The notes: generated by a model from the sequence alone, not told the origin. DNA of 9,673 nucleotides from Pseudorhodoplanes sp. (GCA_008933495.1 WBUW01000074.1:1-9673); one strand, 5' to 3'. Positions 1 through 8,300 are shown, counted from the stretch's first letter. Numbers and translations: made by a program.

Positions 1-1248
1 GCGCGGATAGATGTTCGAGCCGCCGGAAATAATGAGATCCTTCGAGCGGTCCTTGAGCGTAAGATAGCCGTCGGCATCGAACGCCCCGACGTCGCCGGTA
101 TGCAGCCAGCCGTCCTTGAGCGAAGCGGCCGTGGCCTGCGGATTGTGCCAATAACCCGGCATCACCACGTCGCCGCGGCACAGGATTTCGCCGGTCTCGT
201 CTGCGGCCAGCGCCCGACCCTGCGCGTCCGCGACCTTGACCTCGAGACAGCCATAGGGCCGCCCCGCCGACAGAAGCCGCTCGCGCCAGCGCGGATGATC
301 GCGCGCCGCGATGTCCTGCTTCGACAATGTCGTGATCGTCATCGGGCTCTCGCCCTGGCCGTAGATTTGCGCAAGCCGCGGCCCGAACCGGTCGAGCGCG
401 CGCACGGCATCCTCGAAATACATCGGCGCGCCGCCCCAGATGATGGTGCGGAAATTCTCCGCAATGCAGTCGGTCGGCGACTCGACCAGACGTTTCACCA
501 TGGTCGGCGCGGCGAACATCGACAGGCGCGGCCAGTGCCGCACGATCCCGAAAATCTCCTGCGGCTCGAAGCCGCCGGATTCGGCAATCACATTGACCCC
601 GAGCCGCATGACATGCGGCATGATGTAGATGCCCGAACCGTGGCTCATCGGCGCGGCGTGCAGAAGCAGATCGCCCGGCTGCGTCGGATCGACTTCGGCA
701 AGATAGGCATGGCTCGACTGGATCAGGTTGCGATGCGTCAGCATGGCGCCTTTCGGGCGTCCGGTCGTGCCCGAGGTATAGAACAGCCAGGCGAGATCGC
801 TTGCCTCGCATGCCGTCACGGCAACGGGGTCGGCAGCAAATAGTGCTTCGAACTCACGGCTGCCGATAACGATCAGCCGTTCGAGCGATTTCGGCGCGTG
901 CGGGGCGATCTCGGCGTCGAGTGGCGCCGACGCAAAGCAAACGCGCGCGCCGGAATGCTCGAGAATGTAGCCAAGTTCGGCGCCGTGCAGCTTGGCATTG
1001 GCCGGAACGGCCGCGAGACCGGCGTGCCAGATCGCGTAAAGCGTTTCGAGATATTCCGGGCTGTTCTTGGCGATGATAGCGACTCGCTCGCCGGGCTGCA
1101 GGCCCAGGGACCCGCGCAAGGCGCCGGCCAGCCGCGCGACCCGCTCGGCCAGCGCACCATAGCTGCGCACGACCCGCGTTCCACAGGCCGCCGCCGGGCA
1201 GTCCCGATGACTGCGGCCGGCCCGCTCAAGCCAATATGCAAGGTTCAT
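1..1248 (-). CDS. Acyl-CoA synthetase / AMP-dependent ligase (partial, C-terminus beyond window)
   Basis: The reverse strand from ATG at 1248 stays open for 416 codons to the window edge, so the gene is 3'-truncated here and not broken. It is a class I adenylate-forming enzyme: family members activate a carboxylic acid with ATP to an acyl-AMP and transfer it to CoA. The phosphate-binding loop YTSGTTGRPKG is at residues 157-167. The YGQGESPMT motif (A5-like) is at about 296-304. GWLHTGDVG is at 380-388, and the hinge region KDRSKDLIISGG at 399-410. The family usually has about 500-540 residues, so about 100 C-terminal residues are missing, including the catalytic lysine of the A10 motif. It starts 73 bases after maf on the same strand. 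Only a weak ribosome site (GGGACG) precedes the ATG. The substrate cannot be read from the sequence; a medium or long-chain fatty acid or an aromatic acid is possible. The family call is firm, the specificity unknown. Confidence 0.93.
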   Translation of the reverse strand, partial: MNLAYWLERAGRSHRDCPAAACGTRVVRSYGALAERVARLAGALRGSLGLQPGERVAIIAKNSPEYLETLYAIWHAGLAAVPANAKLHGAELGYILEHSGARVCFASAPLDAEIAPHAPKSLERLIVIGSREFEALFAADPVAVTACEASDLAWLFYTSGTTGRPKGAMLTHRNLIQSSHAYLAEVDPTQPGDLLLHAAPMSHGSGIYIMPHVMRLGVNVIAESGGFEPQEIFGIVRHWPRLSMFAAPTMVKRLVESPTDCIAENFRTIIWGGAPMYFEDAVRALDRFGPRLAQIYGQGESPMTITTLSKQDIAARDHPRWRERLLSAGRPYGCLEVKVADAQGRALAADETGEILCRGDVVMPGYWHNPQATAASLKDGWLHTGDVGAFDADGYLTLKDRSKDLIISGGSNIYPR

Positions 1249-1279
1249 GTTCGTCCCGGCGCGTCCATTCCCGCAAAAA

Positions 1280-1309
1280 ATTCAAGCGCCCCGGAGGAGC
1301 ACGGGTCAA
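1280..1309 (-). promoter_or_regulatory. Possible sigma-70 promoter for the acyl-CoA synthetase gene
   Basis: In the 73-base gap after maf, the minus strand reads TTGACC (1309-1304), 18 bases, then TTGAAT (1285-1280). The -35 matches the first five bases of TTGACA and the -10 matches four of six of TATAAT. Transcription would begin near 1273, about 25 bases before the ATG at 1248. This would let the ligase be expressed apart from infA-maf. It is inferred only from hexamer similarity. Confidence 0.3.
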
Positions 1310-1321
1310 GGCCAAAAGCCC

Positions 1322-1942
1322 TCAGGCGTTCAGCCAGCCGAAATGAACCGGGAAGCCTTCGCCCGCCAGCAGACCGACGGTTTCATAGAGCGGCAGGCCG
1401 ACCACGTTGGTGTAGGAGCCGACGAGTTTGACGACAAAGGTGCCGGCCAGGCCCTGCACCGCGTAGCCGCCCGCCTTGCCGCGCCATTCGCCGGAGGCGA
1501 GATAGGCCTCGATGTCCTCTTCGGTCAGCCGTTTGAACCGCACGCGGGTTTCGACCAGCCTTTGCCGAAAGGTTTCCTTCGGCGTGACAAGACAGATTCC
1601 GGTATGGACGCGGTGATTGCGTCCCGAGAGCAGGCGCAGACATTGTGCCGCCTCGTCGAGCAGTTCGGCCTTCGGCAGGATGCGGCGGCCGACCGCGACC
1701 ACGGTATCGGCGGCCACGATATAGGCGCCGCGCAATTCCTCATCGATGCGCACGGCGGCAAGCGCGGCCTCCGCCTTGGCGCGCGCCAGACGGTTGGCGC
1801 AGGCGCGGGGCAATTCGCCCCGGAGCGGCATCTCGTCGATGTCGGCCGGCTGCAAGGCATCCGGCTCAATGCCGGCCTGGTTGATCAGCGCAAGCCGGCG
1901 CGGCGAACCCGAAGCGAGCACAAGTTTGGGACGGCCGATCAT
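1322..1942 (-). CDS. maf: Maf family nucleoside triphosphate pyrophosphatase
   Basis: The product is 206 residues, normal for Maf/HAM1-like enzymes. These hydrolyse non-canonical or modified nucleotides, or dTTP/UTP, to the monophosphate and pyrophosphate in the cytoplasm; in some bacteria overexpression affects septum formation. The N-terminal signature LASGSPRR is at residues 9-16. The AADTVV motif is at 77-82, with Asp79 as the likely catalytic base. [10 protein letters not shown] is at 155-164 and [11 protein letters not shown] at 175-185. The KAGGY-QG and GSY-VVGLPL pattern resembles the E. coli YhdE (dTTP/UTPase) branch more than YceF, so that activity is inferred. The ATG at 1942 places [10 protein letters not shown] at the usual distance from the N-terminus; the nearby upstream ATG at 1955 is out of frame. 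It follows infA after 102 bases, an arrangement familiar from Hyphomicrobiales, where yacG usually comes next. Here an acyl-CoA synthetase does. Confidence 0.95.
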   Translation of the reverse strand: MIGRPKLVLASGSPRRLALINQAGIEPDALQPADIDEMPLRGELPRACANRLARAKAEAALAAVRIDEELRGAYIVAADTVVAVGRRILPKAELLDEAAQCLRLLSGRNHRVHTGICLVTPKETFRQRLVETRVRFKRLTEEDIEAYLASGEWRGKAGGYAVQGLAGTFVVKLVGSYTNVVGLPLYETVGLLAGEGFPVHFGWLNA

Positions 1943-1956
1943 TTCGCACCGTCATC

Positions 1957-1973
1957 GCCGGAACGGCTCCGGC
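1957..1973 (-). other. Short GC hairpin just upstream of maf
   Basis: On the minus strand GCCGGA and TCCGGC form a perfect 6-base-pair stem around a 5-base loop, ending 14 bases before the maf ATG (1942). There is no downstream T-run, so it is not a convincing terminator for infA. It could shape the maf ribosome-binding region or slow RNA decay. A chance hairpin in GC-rich DNA is equally likely. Confidence 0.25.
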
Positions 1974-2044
1974 AAATGGTTGCTTCGTCTCGCATGGATG
2001 GTCTGCCCTGATGAAAGTGCCGGATGCGATACCGGTCGCGGACA

Positions 2045-2263
2045 TTATTTGAACCGGTAGGTAATCCGGCCCTTGGTGAGATCATAAGGCGTCATTTCCA
2101 CCAGCACCTTGTCGCCCGCGAGCACGCGGATTCGGTTCTTGCGCATGCGGCCGGCGGTATGGGCGATGATCTCGTGGTCGTTCTCAAGCTTGACGCGGAA
2201 GGTGGCATTCGGAAGCAGTTCCGTGACGACACCGGGAAATTCCAGCAGTTCTTCCTTCGACAT
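2045..2263 (-). CDS. infA: Translation initiation factor IF-1
   Basis: This is a 72-residue protein, the standard IF-1 length. IF-1 is a single S1/OB-fold domain that binds the 30S A site and works with IF-2 and IF-3 in choosing the initiator tRNA and start codon. Visible family features are the start [11 protein letters not shown], then [15 protein letters not shown] (12-26), [19 protein letters not shown] (30-48) and the ending [15 protein letters not shown]. The frame is open further upstream to 2311, but the ATG at 2263 gives the conserved N-terminus and length. The upstream in-frame extension lies in the promoter-proximal leader. It sits 115 bases after the phosphatase gene and has its own candidate promoter. 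maf follows. Identification is essentially certain. Confidence 0.98.
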   Translation of the reverse strand: MSKEELLEFPGVVTELLPNATFRVKLENDHEIIAHTAGRMRKNRIRVLAGDKVLVEMTPYDLTKGRITYRFK

Positions 2264-2340
2264 ACGAAATCCAGCTCGTGCTGACCGGGGCGGAAAACCG
2301 GCCAACGCCATCGGCCTCGTGGGACCTCGAATGGCCGCGG

Positions 2341-2369
2341 AACCTAGCGGAATCGGCCCAAAGTCTCAA
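2341..2369 (-). promoter_or_regulatory. Candidate sigma-70 promoter for infA
   Basis: The minus strand has TTGAGA (2369-2364), exactly 17 bases, then TAGGTT (2346-2341), starting about 10 bases after the phosphatase stop codon. Hexamer quality is moderate and the spacing is ideal. It would start transcription near 2334 and give infA a leader of about 70 bases. This fits a strongly expressed translation factor that cannot rely on hisD-operon readthrough. Inferred from pattern only. Confidence 0.45.
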
Positions 2370-2378
2370 CCAAAATGC

Positions 2379-2846
2379 TCATTCGTTGCCACCCGCCGAC
2401 CGGCTGAACCGTTCCTTGATCCGTTTCATAAGTTGGTCGCGAACCTCCCGATAGGCATCGAGCATCTGCTCGCGGTTTCCGCCCGCCCCGCTCGGGTCCG
2501 GCGTCGGCCAGTATTCCACCTCGGCGGCGATCGTGCGCGTCAGATCAAGCGCCTTGTGATGGGCTTCCGGCGACAGCGTCACGATCAGATCGAAATTGAG
2601 CCCTTCCCATTCCTCGATCTCCTCGAATGTCTGCGGCCTGTGCTTGGACAGATCGAGACCGACCTCCTCCATCACCGCAACCGCGAACGGATCGAGTTCG
2701 CCTTTGCGGACCCCGGCGGACCCCACATAGATCGTCTTGCCGAACAACCAGCGCGTGATCGCCATCGCCATCGGCGAGCGAATGGAATTCAGTCCGCAAG
2801 CGAACAGCACCGCCTGTGGCCTTGCGATGCGCGACCCCGCCGCCAT
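2379..2846 (-). CDS. Low-molecular-weight phosphatase-like protein (LMW-PTP fold)
   Basis: The 155-residue product has the CX5R phosphate-binding loop CGLNSIRS (Cys17, Arg23), followed by PMA. LIVTLSPEAHH is at 88-97 and PTPDPSG at 114-120, where Asp118 could be the general acid. LMW-PTP family members remove phosphate from tyrosine through a cysteinyl-phosphate. Relatives are often labelled arsenate reductase, but Cys17 is the only cysteine here, so thioredoxin-type ArsC chemistry, which needs further cysteines, is not supported. The loop also differs from the common CLGNICRS: Gly and Leu are exchanged and the second cysteine is Ile. The usual DPY tyrosine is replaced. The ATG at 2846 is 9 bases after the UPF0262 stop, with GAGG close upstream. 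The competing ATG at 2859 is in another frame. It is probably co-transcribed with hisD and UPF0262. The substrate is unknown. Confidence 0.88.
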   Translation of the reverse strand: MAAGSRIARPQAVLFACGLNSIRSPMAMAITRWLFGKTIYVGSAGVRKGELDPFAVAVMEEVGLDLSKHRPQTFEEIEEWEGLNFDLIVTLSPEAHHKALDLTRTIAAEVEYWPTPDPSGAGGNREQMLDAYREVRDQLMKRIKERFSRSAGGNE

Positions 2847-2855
2847 CGCCCGGCC

Positions 2856-3338
2856 TCATCCCTTCCAGTGCAGGACGCAGATCAGCGTGAACAGCCGTCG
2901 CGCGGTGTTAAAGTCCACCGTCACCTTGTCCTTCAGCCGCTCCATGAGGATGTTCGAGCCTTCGTCGTGCAAGCCGCGGCGGCCCATGTCGATCGCCTCG
3001 ATGCGATCCGGCGTCGCGGTGCGAATCGCCTGGTAATAGCTGTCGCAGATCAGGAAATAGTCTTTCACGATCCGCCGGAACGGCGTCAGCGACAGAAAGT
3101 GCGCAACGACCGGCGCGCCGTCCTGGGTGCGGATGTCGAAGACAAGGCGGCTCTCGGCCATGCTCAGGTACAGCACATAGGGGCCGCCCGCATGATCGAC
3201 CGGGGCGAACGAATTCTGCTCGATCAGATCATAGATCGCGACCGCCCGTTCGTGCTCGATATCGGGTCCCGAACGACCGATGGAATTTTCGTCGAGCCGG
3301 ACCTCGACGAGACAGAAGCGCTTGTCTTCGCAGCTCAT
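2856..3338 (-). CDS. UPF0262 family protein
   Basis: This 160-residue protein belongs to the uncharacterised UPF0262 family known from alphaproteobacteria. I recognise the family by [20 protein letters not shown] (19-38), GGPYVLYLS (51-59), [14 protein letters not shown] (82-95), [13 protein letters not shown] (115-127) and [16 protein letters not shown] at the C-terminus. No signal peptide or membrane segment is visible, so it is probably cytosolic. The ATG at 3338 overlaps the hisD stop as ATGA (4 bases), indicating translational coupling; a longer open frame to 3728 only shadows hisD. The phosphatase gene starts 9 bases after its stop. This grouping suggests co-expression with hisD and the phosphatase, but gives no biochemical function, and I assign none. 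Confidence 0.93.
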   Translation of the reverse strand: MSCEDKRFCLVEVRLDENSIGRSGPDIEHERAVAIYDLIEQNSFAPVDHAGGPYVLYLSMAESRLVFDIRTQDGAPVVAHFLSLTPFRRIVKDYFLICDSYYQAIRTATPDRIEAIDMGRRGLHDEGSNILMERLKDKVTVDFNTARRLFTLICVLHWKG

Positions 3339-4630
3339 CGCCGATTGAGCCGGATGGCCACCGAGCGCGCATGCGCATCCAGCCCCTCCGCCTCCCCGAG
3401 CGCAATTGCCGCCGGCGCAAGCGCATGAAGCTGTTCCGGCCCGCATTTGAGAATCGACGTGCGCTTCATGAAATCCAGCACCCCAAGACCCGACGAGAAA
3501 CGGGCCGAGCGCGCGGTCGGCAACACGTGGTTGGAGCCGCCGACATAGTCGCCGATCGCTTCGGGCGTATGCCCGCCGATGAAAATCGCCCCGGCATTGC
3601 GGATCTGCCCGGCCAGCGCGTCGGCATTTTCCGCCACCAGTTCCAGATGTTCCGGTGCGAGCGCATCGACCAGCGCGACCGCGTCGGCCAGCCTCTTCAC
3701 GACAATGGTCGCGCCGAAATCGCGCCAAGAGGCGCGCGCGACCGCCGCCCGCGGCAAGGTGGTCAATTGCGCTTCCACCGCTTGCTCGACGCGCGCGACC
3801 AGGGATTCGTCATCGGTGATCAGGATCGATTGCGCGGCCTCGTCATGCTCGGCCTGCGCGAGCAGGTCGGCCGCGATCCAGTCGGCATTGGCGCTCCGGT
3901 CGGCCAGAATCAACACTTCGGACGGGCCGGCTATCATATCGATCCCGACCTTGCCGAAAACGAGCCGCTTGGCGGTGGCGACATAGGCATTGCCGGGCCC
4001 GACGATCTTGGCGACCGGGGCGATGCTCTGCGTACCGTAGGCGAGCGCCGCCACGGCCTGCGCGCCGCCGACGCGATAGATTTCATCGACACCGGCAAGC
4101 CTGGCGGCGGCGAGGACCAGCGGATTGAGCACGCCGTCCGGCGCCGGCACGACCATGACGAGGCGCGGCACCCCGGCAACCTTGGCCGGCACCGCATTCA
4201 TCAGCACGGACGAGGGATAGGCAGCGGTACCGCCCGGCACATAGAGGCCGACCGCCTCGATCGCGGTCCAGCGGCTGCCGAGCTCGACGCCGAGCGCGTC
4301 GGTGAAGCGGTCGTCTTTCGGCCGCTGCCGCAAATGGAAGGCCTCGATCCGCTCGCGCGCGAACGCCAGCGCCGCCAGCGCGGGCCGGGCACACGCTTTT
4401 TCCGCGGCGTCGATTTCGGCTGCCGAGACGCGCAGGCCGGTGCGGTTCAGGTCGAGCCTGTCGAACCTGGCCGTCAGTTCGACCAGCGCCGCGTCGCCGC
4501 GCTTGACCACGTCGGCGACGATGTCGCGAACGGCGGTTTCGACGTCGGCCGCCGTTTCGCGTTTGGTGACGAGAAAATCGGCGAACCGGCCGGAAAAATC
4601 CGGGGACTGGCTATCGAGGCGGATGGGCAT
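3335..4630 (-). CDS. hisD: Histidinol dehydrogenase
   Basis: HisD carries out the last two steps of histidine synthesis, oxidising L-histidinol through the aldehyde to L-histidine with two NAD+, using zinc in a homodimer. The 431-residue length is close to the E. coli enzyme (434). Expected metal ligands are present: Gln259 and His262 in LLAQAEHDE, Asp361 in EAIGDYVGG, and His420 in EGLDAHARS. The catalytic Glu327-His328 pair is in [21 protein letters not shown] (211-222) and DMIAGPSE (231-238) form the family signature. The ATG at 4630 starts the typical MPIRLDS N-terminus. The frame remains open to 4723, but those 31 codons are not HisD-like. The stop overlaps the UPF0262 start by 4 bases. 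No other his genes are nearby, consistent with the dispersed his genes of many alphaproteobacteria. No murA or DUF2948 gene precedes it here. Confidence 0.98.
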   Translation of the reverse strand: MPIRLDSQSPDFSGRFADFLVTKRETAADVETAVRDIVADVVKRGDAALVELTARFDRLDLNRTGLRVSAAEIDAAEKACARPALAALAFARERIEAFHLRQRPKDDRFTDALGVELGSRWTAIEAVGLYVPGGTAAYPSSVLMNAVPAKVAGVPRLVMVVPAPDGVLNPLVLAAARLAGVDEIYRVGGAQAVAALAYGTQSIAPVAKIVGPGNAYVATAKRLVFGKVGIDMIAGPSEVLILADRSANADWIAADLLAQAEHDEAAQSILITDDESLVARVEQAVEAQLTTLPRAAVARASWRDFGATIVVKRLADAVALVDALAPEHLELVAENADALAGQIRNAGAIFIGGHTPEAIGDYVGGSNHVLPTARSARFSSGLGVLDFMKRTSILKCGPEQLHALAPAAIALGEAEGLDAHARSVAIRLNRR

Positions 4631-4740
4631 GATCGATTCCGCGGGCGGCGACCCGGCATTGCGCTCAATGACGTTTGGCAAGCCGGGCGTCAACCCTGAT
4701 CGCTGGGACCACTCTGACGGCAAACCGGTACTGCTTCGCG

Positions 4741-4750
4741 CCTATATAGG
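4741..4750 (-). promoter_or_regulatory. Possible -10 element upstream of hisD
   Basis: CCTATATAGG at 4741-4750 is a perfect palindrome with a TATATA core, conspicuous in this GC-rich region. On the minus strand it could be a -10 box with transcription starting near 4736, about 107 bases before the hisD ATG. The hexamer 17 bases upstream is TGGCCG, a poor -35 (three of six), so an activator or another sigma factor would be needed. Because the element is palindromic, its strand is uncertain. The rest of the 242-base gap between hisD and the PilZ gene shows no supported gene. Confidence 0.3.
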
Positions 4751-4825
4751 GAGCCTGCAGCCGGGCGGCCACATGGACGCGCGAACGCCACAGCCGGCGG
4801 GCGGACCGACGGCGCGACATTGGAT

Positions 4826-4843
4826 GCCGGCGTTCCTGCCGGC
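4826..4843 (-). other. GC-rich hairpin after the PilZ gene
   Basis: GCCGGC at 4826-4831 and 4838-4843 form a perfect 6-base-pair stem with a 6-base loop, 29 bases downstream of the PilZ stop codon. There is no T-run on the minus strand, so it is not a standard intrinsic terminator. It may stabilise the 3' end of the transcript, or be fortuitous. Confidence 0.25.
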
Positions 4844-4872
4844 CGCGTCGGTAGCGGGAGGGGTCAGGTCCT

Positions 4873-5184
4873 TCAGGCCGGCTGGCCCGGTCGCGCTCCG
4901 CCCGGACCGGCTTTGGCGCCTTCCTTCTCGAAGCGCACGCCGGCCTGGCTCTTCGCCCGCCAAACCAGATGGCAGACCCGGCGCGGATTTTCGCCCCCGG
5001 CAAGCCGCAGGATGAAATCGTCAGGCAGCGAACCGCCGTCCTCGACCTTCACCCGGGCGCCGGTCTGGGACACGTCGGTCACCACGCACGGCATGGTTTC
5101 CCGACCGTCAACGCTCACGATGCGGGCGGGGTAGCGAAGCGACCGGCGCCTGTTGCGCCGTTGGTCCTTTGGGTTGCAGGCCAT
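4873..5184 (-). CDS. Single-domain PilZ protein, probable c-di-GMP binder
   Basis: This is a 103-residue protein made of one PilZ domain, which in many bacteria binds cyclic di-GMP and relays it to motility, surface polysaccharide or cell-cycle targets. Both binding motifs are intact: an arginine-rich N-terminus RRNRRRSLRYPA (9-20) containing RxxxR (Arg13-Arg17), and DVSQTG (37-42), matching D/NxSxxG. FILRL (57-61) and RRVCHLVWR (68-76) fit PilZ beta strands. The C-terminal tail from about 88 is Gly/Ala/Pro-rich and probably disordered. The ATG at 5184 is preferred because 31 upstream in-frame codons to 5277 are AT-rich and use AGA, ATA, AGG and GTA codons unlike the gene body. A TATAAA at 5226-5221 could be a -10 box, though no good -35 is seen. 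It lies 152 bases after smc on the same strand. The partner is unknown. Confidence 0.87.
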   Translation of the reverse strand: MACNPKDQRRNRRRSLRYPARIVSVDGRETMPCVVTDVSQTGARVKVEDGGSLPDDFILRLAGGENPRRVCHLVWRAKSQAGVRFEKEGAKAGPGGARPGQPA

Positions 5185-5336
5185 GACGAAAACCGGACGG
5201 ATCAATACCTTCAGTTTATTTTTATAACGCCCGACCACTTGCCTTTTGGTGAATATGACCGCCGACAGTCTATGCAATGCAGAACGGGCAGCACTGCCGG
5301 CCGCTCATGCCCGGCGGTCCGGCGGTGAAACGCGGG

Positions 5337-8300
5337 TCAGGCCGCCCCGGCCTGATCGATGATTTTCACTGCGCTTTCGAGATCGACCGATACGAGTTGC
5401 GACACGCCGCGCTCGGCCATGGTCACGCCGAACAGCCGGTTCATGCGCGCCATCGTGATCGGATTGTGCGTGATGATGATGAAGCGGGTCTCGGTCGAGC
5501 GCGCCATCTCATCGAGCAGGTCGCAGAAACGCTCGACATTGTGGTCGTCGAGCGGCGCGTCCACCTCGTCCAGCACGCAAATCGGCGCCGGATTGGTGAG
5601 GAATACCGCGAAAATCAGCGCCAGCGCCGTCAGCGCCTGTTCGCCGCCGGAGAGCAGCGACAGCGTCTGCGGCTTTTTCCCGGGCGGCTTGGCAAGAATT
5701 TCAAGACCGGCCTCGAGCGGATCCTCGCTTTCGATCAGTTGAAGCTCGGCCTGCCCGCCGCCGAACAGGTCGGTGAACAGGCGCTTGAAGTGATTATTAA
5801 CCACTTCGAACGACGCCAGCAGCCGCTCGCGCGCCTCGCGATTGAGATTCTGGATGCCTTGCCGCAACCGCTTGATCGCCTCCACCAGATCGTCGCGCTC
5901 GGCGGTCAGCGTGCCGTGCTGGGTTTCGACCTCGCGCAATTCCTCGTCCGCACGCAGATTGACCGCGCCCAGACGCTCGCGGTCGCGTCGTAGTTTCTCG
6001 AGTTCGGCCTCGATGTCGGCGAGCGCCGGCAGCACGGCGCCCGCGGCGATCTCGGCGAGCGCCGCCACCTCGTGCGGTTCGACCTCGAGCATGTCATGGA
6101 TTTCGTGGGCGACATCGGCCACGCGCCGCTTGGCCGCCGCGCTGCGTTCCTCGGTCCGCGCCGAGTGTTCGCGCACGGCGCTTAGCGCATCGAGGGTCGC
6201 GCGAACGGCGGCATCGGCATCCTTCAGCGCGCTTTCGGCCTGCGCCAGCCGGTCGCCCGCTTCGCGCCGGACTTTCTCGGCAGCCTCCACCTCGTCGATC
6301 AAAGCGACGCGCTTTTCGGCAAAAGCCGTGGGCGCATCGGCGAGCACTGCGTGCTCGGCCTGGGTTTCGGTGCCGCGCGCTTCCAGAGCCAGGATCTGGT
6401 TTGCGGTCCGTTCTTTGGTCTCGATCCAGGATTTCTGCTCGCCGGCGATGGCGTCAAGCCGCCGGCGCGCGATTTCGGCTTCGCGCGCGAGCGCCTGCGA
6501 TTCGGCGCGCACCTCCGCCGCTTGGGCGCGCTCGGTATTGATCTGCGCACGCACGGCATTGAGCCGGCCTTCGAGGTCGGCAACCGGTGCCAGTTCCGAC
6601 AGCAGGCGTGCCGCCTCGGCCTTGGCGGCTTCGGCTTCCGCGCGCGCCGCATGCAGGCGCGTCTTTGCCTCCGTCAGGGCGGACAGACGTGCGGCCTGCT
6701 GGCTGATTTCGCGCTCGGCGGCGGCGTGGCGTTCGCGACTTTCGCTCGACTGGCGCTGCAGCCCGCGCCAGCGCGCGCGCGCATTGGCCTCGGCCTGGGC
6801 GGCGGAAACCACCTCGTCCTGCGCCTGCGCCGCCACATGGCGCTTGCTTTCGACATCGACGCGTGCGGCCTGCAACTCGGCTTCGATCTCGGCGAGGCGG
6901 TTGCGTTCGGCGAGCCGGCGGGCGGCGCCCGTCGGTGCGTTGGCCGCGACGGCAAAGCCGTCCCAGCGCCACAGATCGCCCTCGCGCGAGACAAGGCGCT
7001 GGCCGGTCTTGAGCAGCGGCATCAGGTTCGCGGCATCGGCGCGCTCGACAAGGCCGATCTGGGCCAGGCGCCGCGCGAGCGCTTCGGGCGCCCGTACATA
7101 ATTGGCCAGCGGCTCGACGCCATCGGGCAGTTTCGGATCGGCGGGATCGATGGCTGCCCCGCTCCAGCGCATCGGCGATTTCGGGTCGACCGGAGCTTCC
7201 AGATCATCGCCAAGCGCGGCGCCGAGCGCCACCTCGTAACCCTTTTCGACGGTGACATCGTCGATCACGGCCGGCCACAATTTGCCGGCGTCGACGTGCA
7301 GGACTTTTGCGAGCGTCTTGGCCTCGGTCTCCAGGCGGTTGGCGCGGCGCTCGGCCTCAGCCAGGGGACGCTGAGCCACGTCGAGTGCCTGACGGGCCGC
7401 GGAATGGGCGGCCTCGGCGCGCACCGCAGCCGCCTCGGCCTCGGCCAGCGCCTGTTGCGATTGATCGAGCGCCGCCTGCAGTTGCGCCAGATCATGCCGG
7501 CCGTTGCTGCCGGCATCGAGCTTTGCGAGCTCCGCCTCGACCTCGGCAATTTCGCGTTCCAGCTTCGCAAGACGCTGGTCCTGGTCGCGGACGGCGCCTT
7601 CGAGCTGATTGCGGCGCGCGGTGAGATCGGCCAATGCCCTGGTCAGTTCGGCGAAATTCTTTTCGGAAACCGCCAGCACCGCATCGGCGTCGGCCACCCG
7701 TCCGTCGACGGCGCCGCGTTTGGCCGCCCCGGCCTGCAGGTCGCTCGTCAGCGCATCCTGTTCGGCCGCAAGCCGGTTCAGTGCCCATTCCGCATCGGTG
7801 GAAAGCTGCTTCTCGCGCGCCACGTCCTCGTCCAACTGGACCAGACGGCGGCCGAGTTCGGCGAGCCGCTCCTTGGCGCGCTCTTCTTCGCGGTCGAGGG
7901 TCTCGCGGGCAATCACAAGCCGCTGGAGCGCGGCGGCGGCGCGTGCCTCGTCCTCGCGCAGCGGCGGGACGGCGGCGGCAACCTCGTCCTTTCGCTTCGC
8001 CGCCTCGGACTGGGCCAGCATGGCGGCGGCGACTTCGCGCGTGCCGAGGTCTTTTGCGCGTTCAGCCTCATCGACCTCCTGGTTCGCGTTGATCCAGCGC
8101 AGGTGATATAGCATCGCCTCCTGCTTGCGGACCTGGGCGGAGACCGTCCGATAGCGCACGGCCTCGCGCGCCTGCCGTTTGAGGGCCGACATCTGGCTGG
8201 CGAGCTGGCCGATGACGTCCTCCAGACGCTGCAAATTCTGCTCGGCCGCGCGCAGCCGCAGCTCGGCCTCATGCCGGCGCGCGTGCAATCCGGAAATGCC

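Noticed and set aside
1304..1310. GTCAAGG in the gap after maf recurs between smc and the dsbA-like gene (minus strand, about 8973-8967)
   Set aside because: The shared stretch is short, its flanks do not match, and no repeat family or operator spacing is evident.
1247..2011. 254-codon plus-strand frame opposite maf
   Set aside because: It is an antisense shadow of maf, whose signatures are clear, and it lacks a plausible ribosome site.
3371..4699. 442-codon open frame on the plus strand opposite hisD
   Set aside because: It mirrors hisD codon structure; its product has no family features, while hisD has all its metal and catalytic residues.
4631..4723. 31-codon in-frame N-terminal extension of hisD
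   Set aside because: The family starts at MPIRLDS (4630), and the extension would exceed the normal length without conserved residues.
6351..8111. 586-codon open frame on the plus strand opposite smc
   Set aside because: smc on the minus strand has complete, ordered motifs throughout. The plus-strand frame shows no recognisable domain and reflects the low stop-codon frequency of GC-rich antisense DNA.
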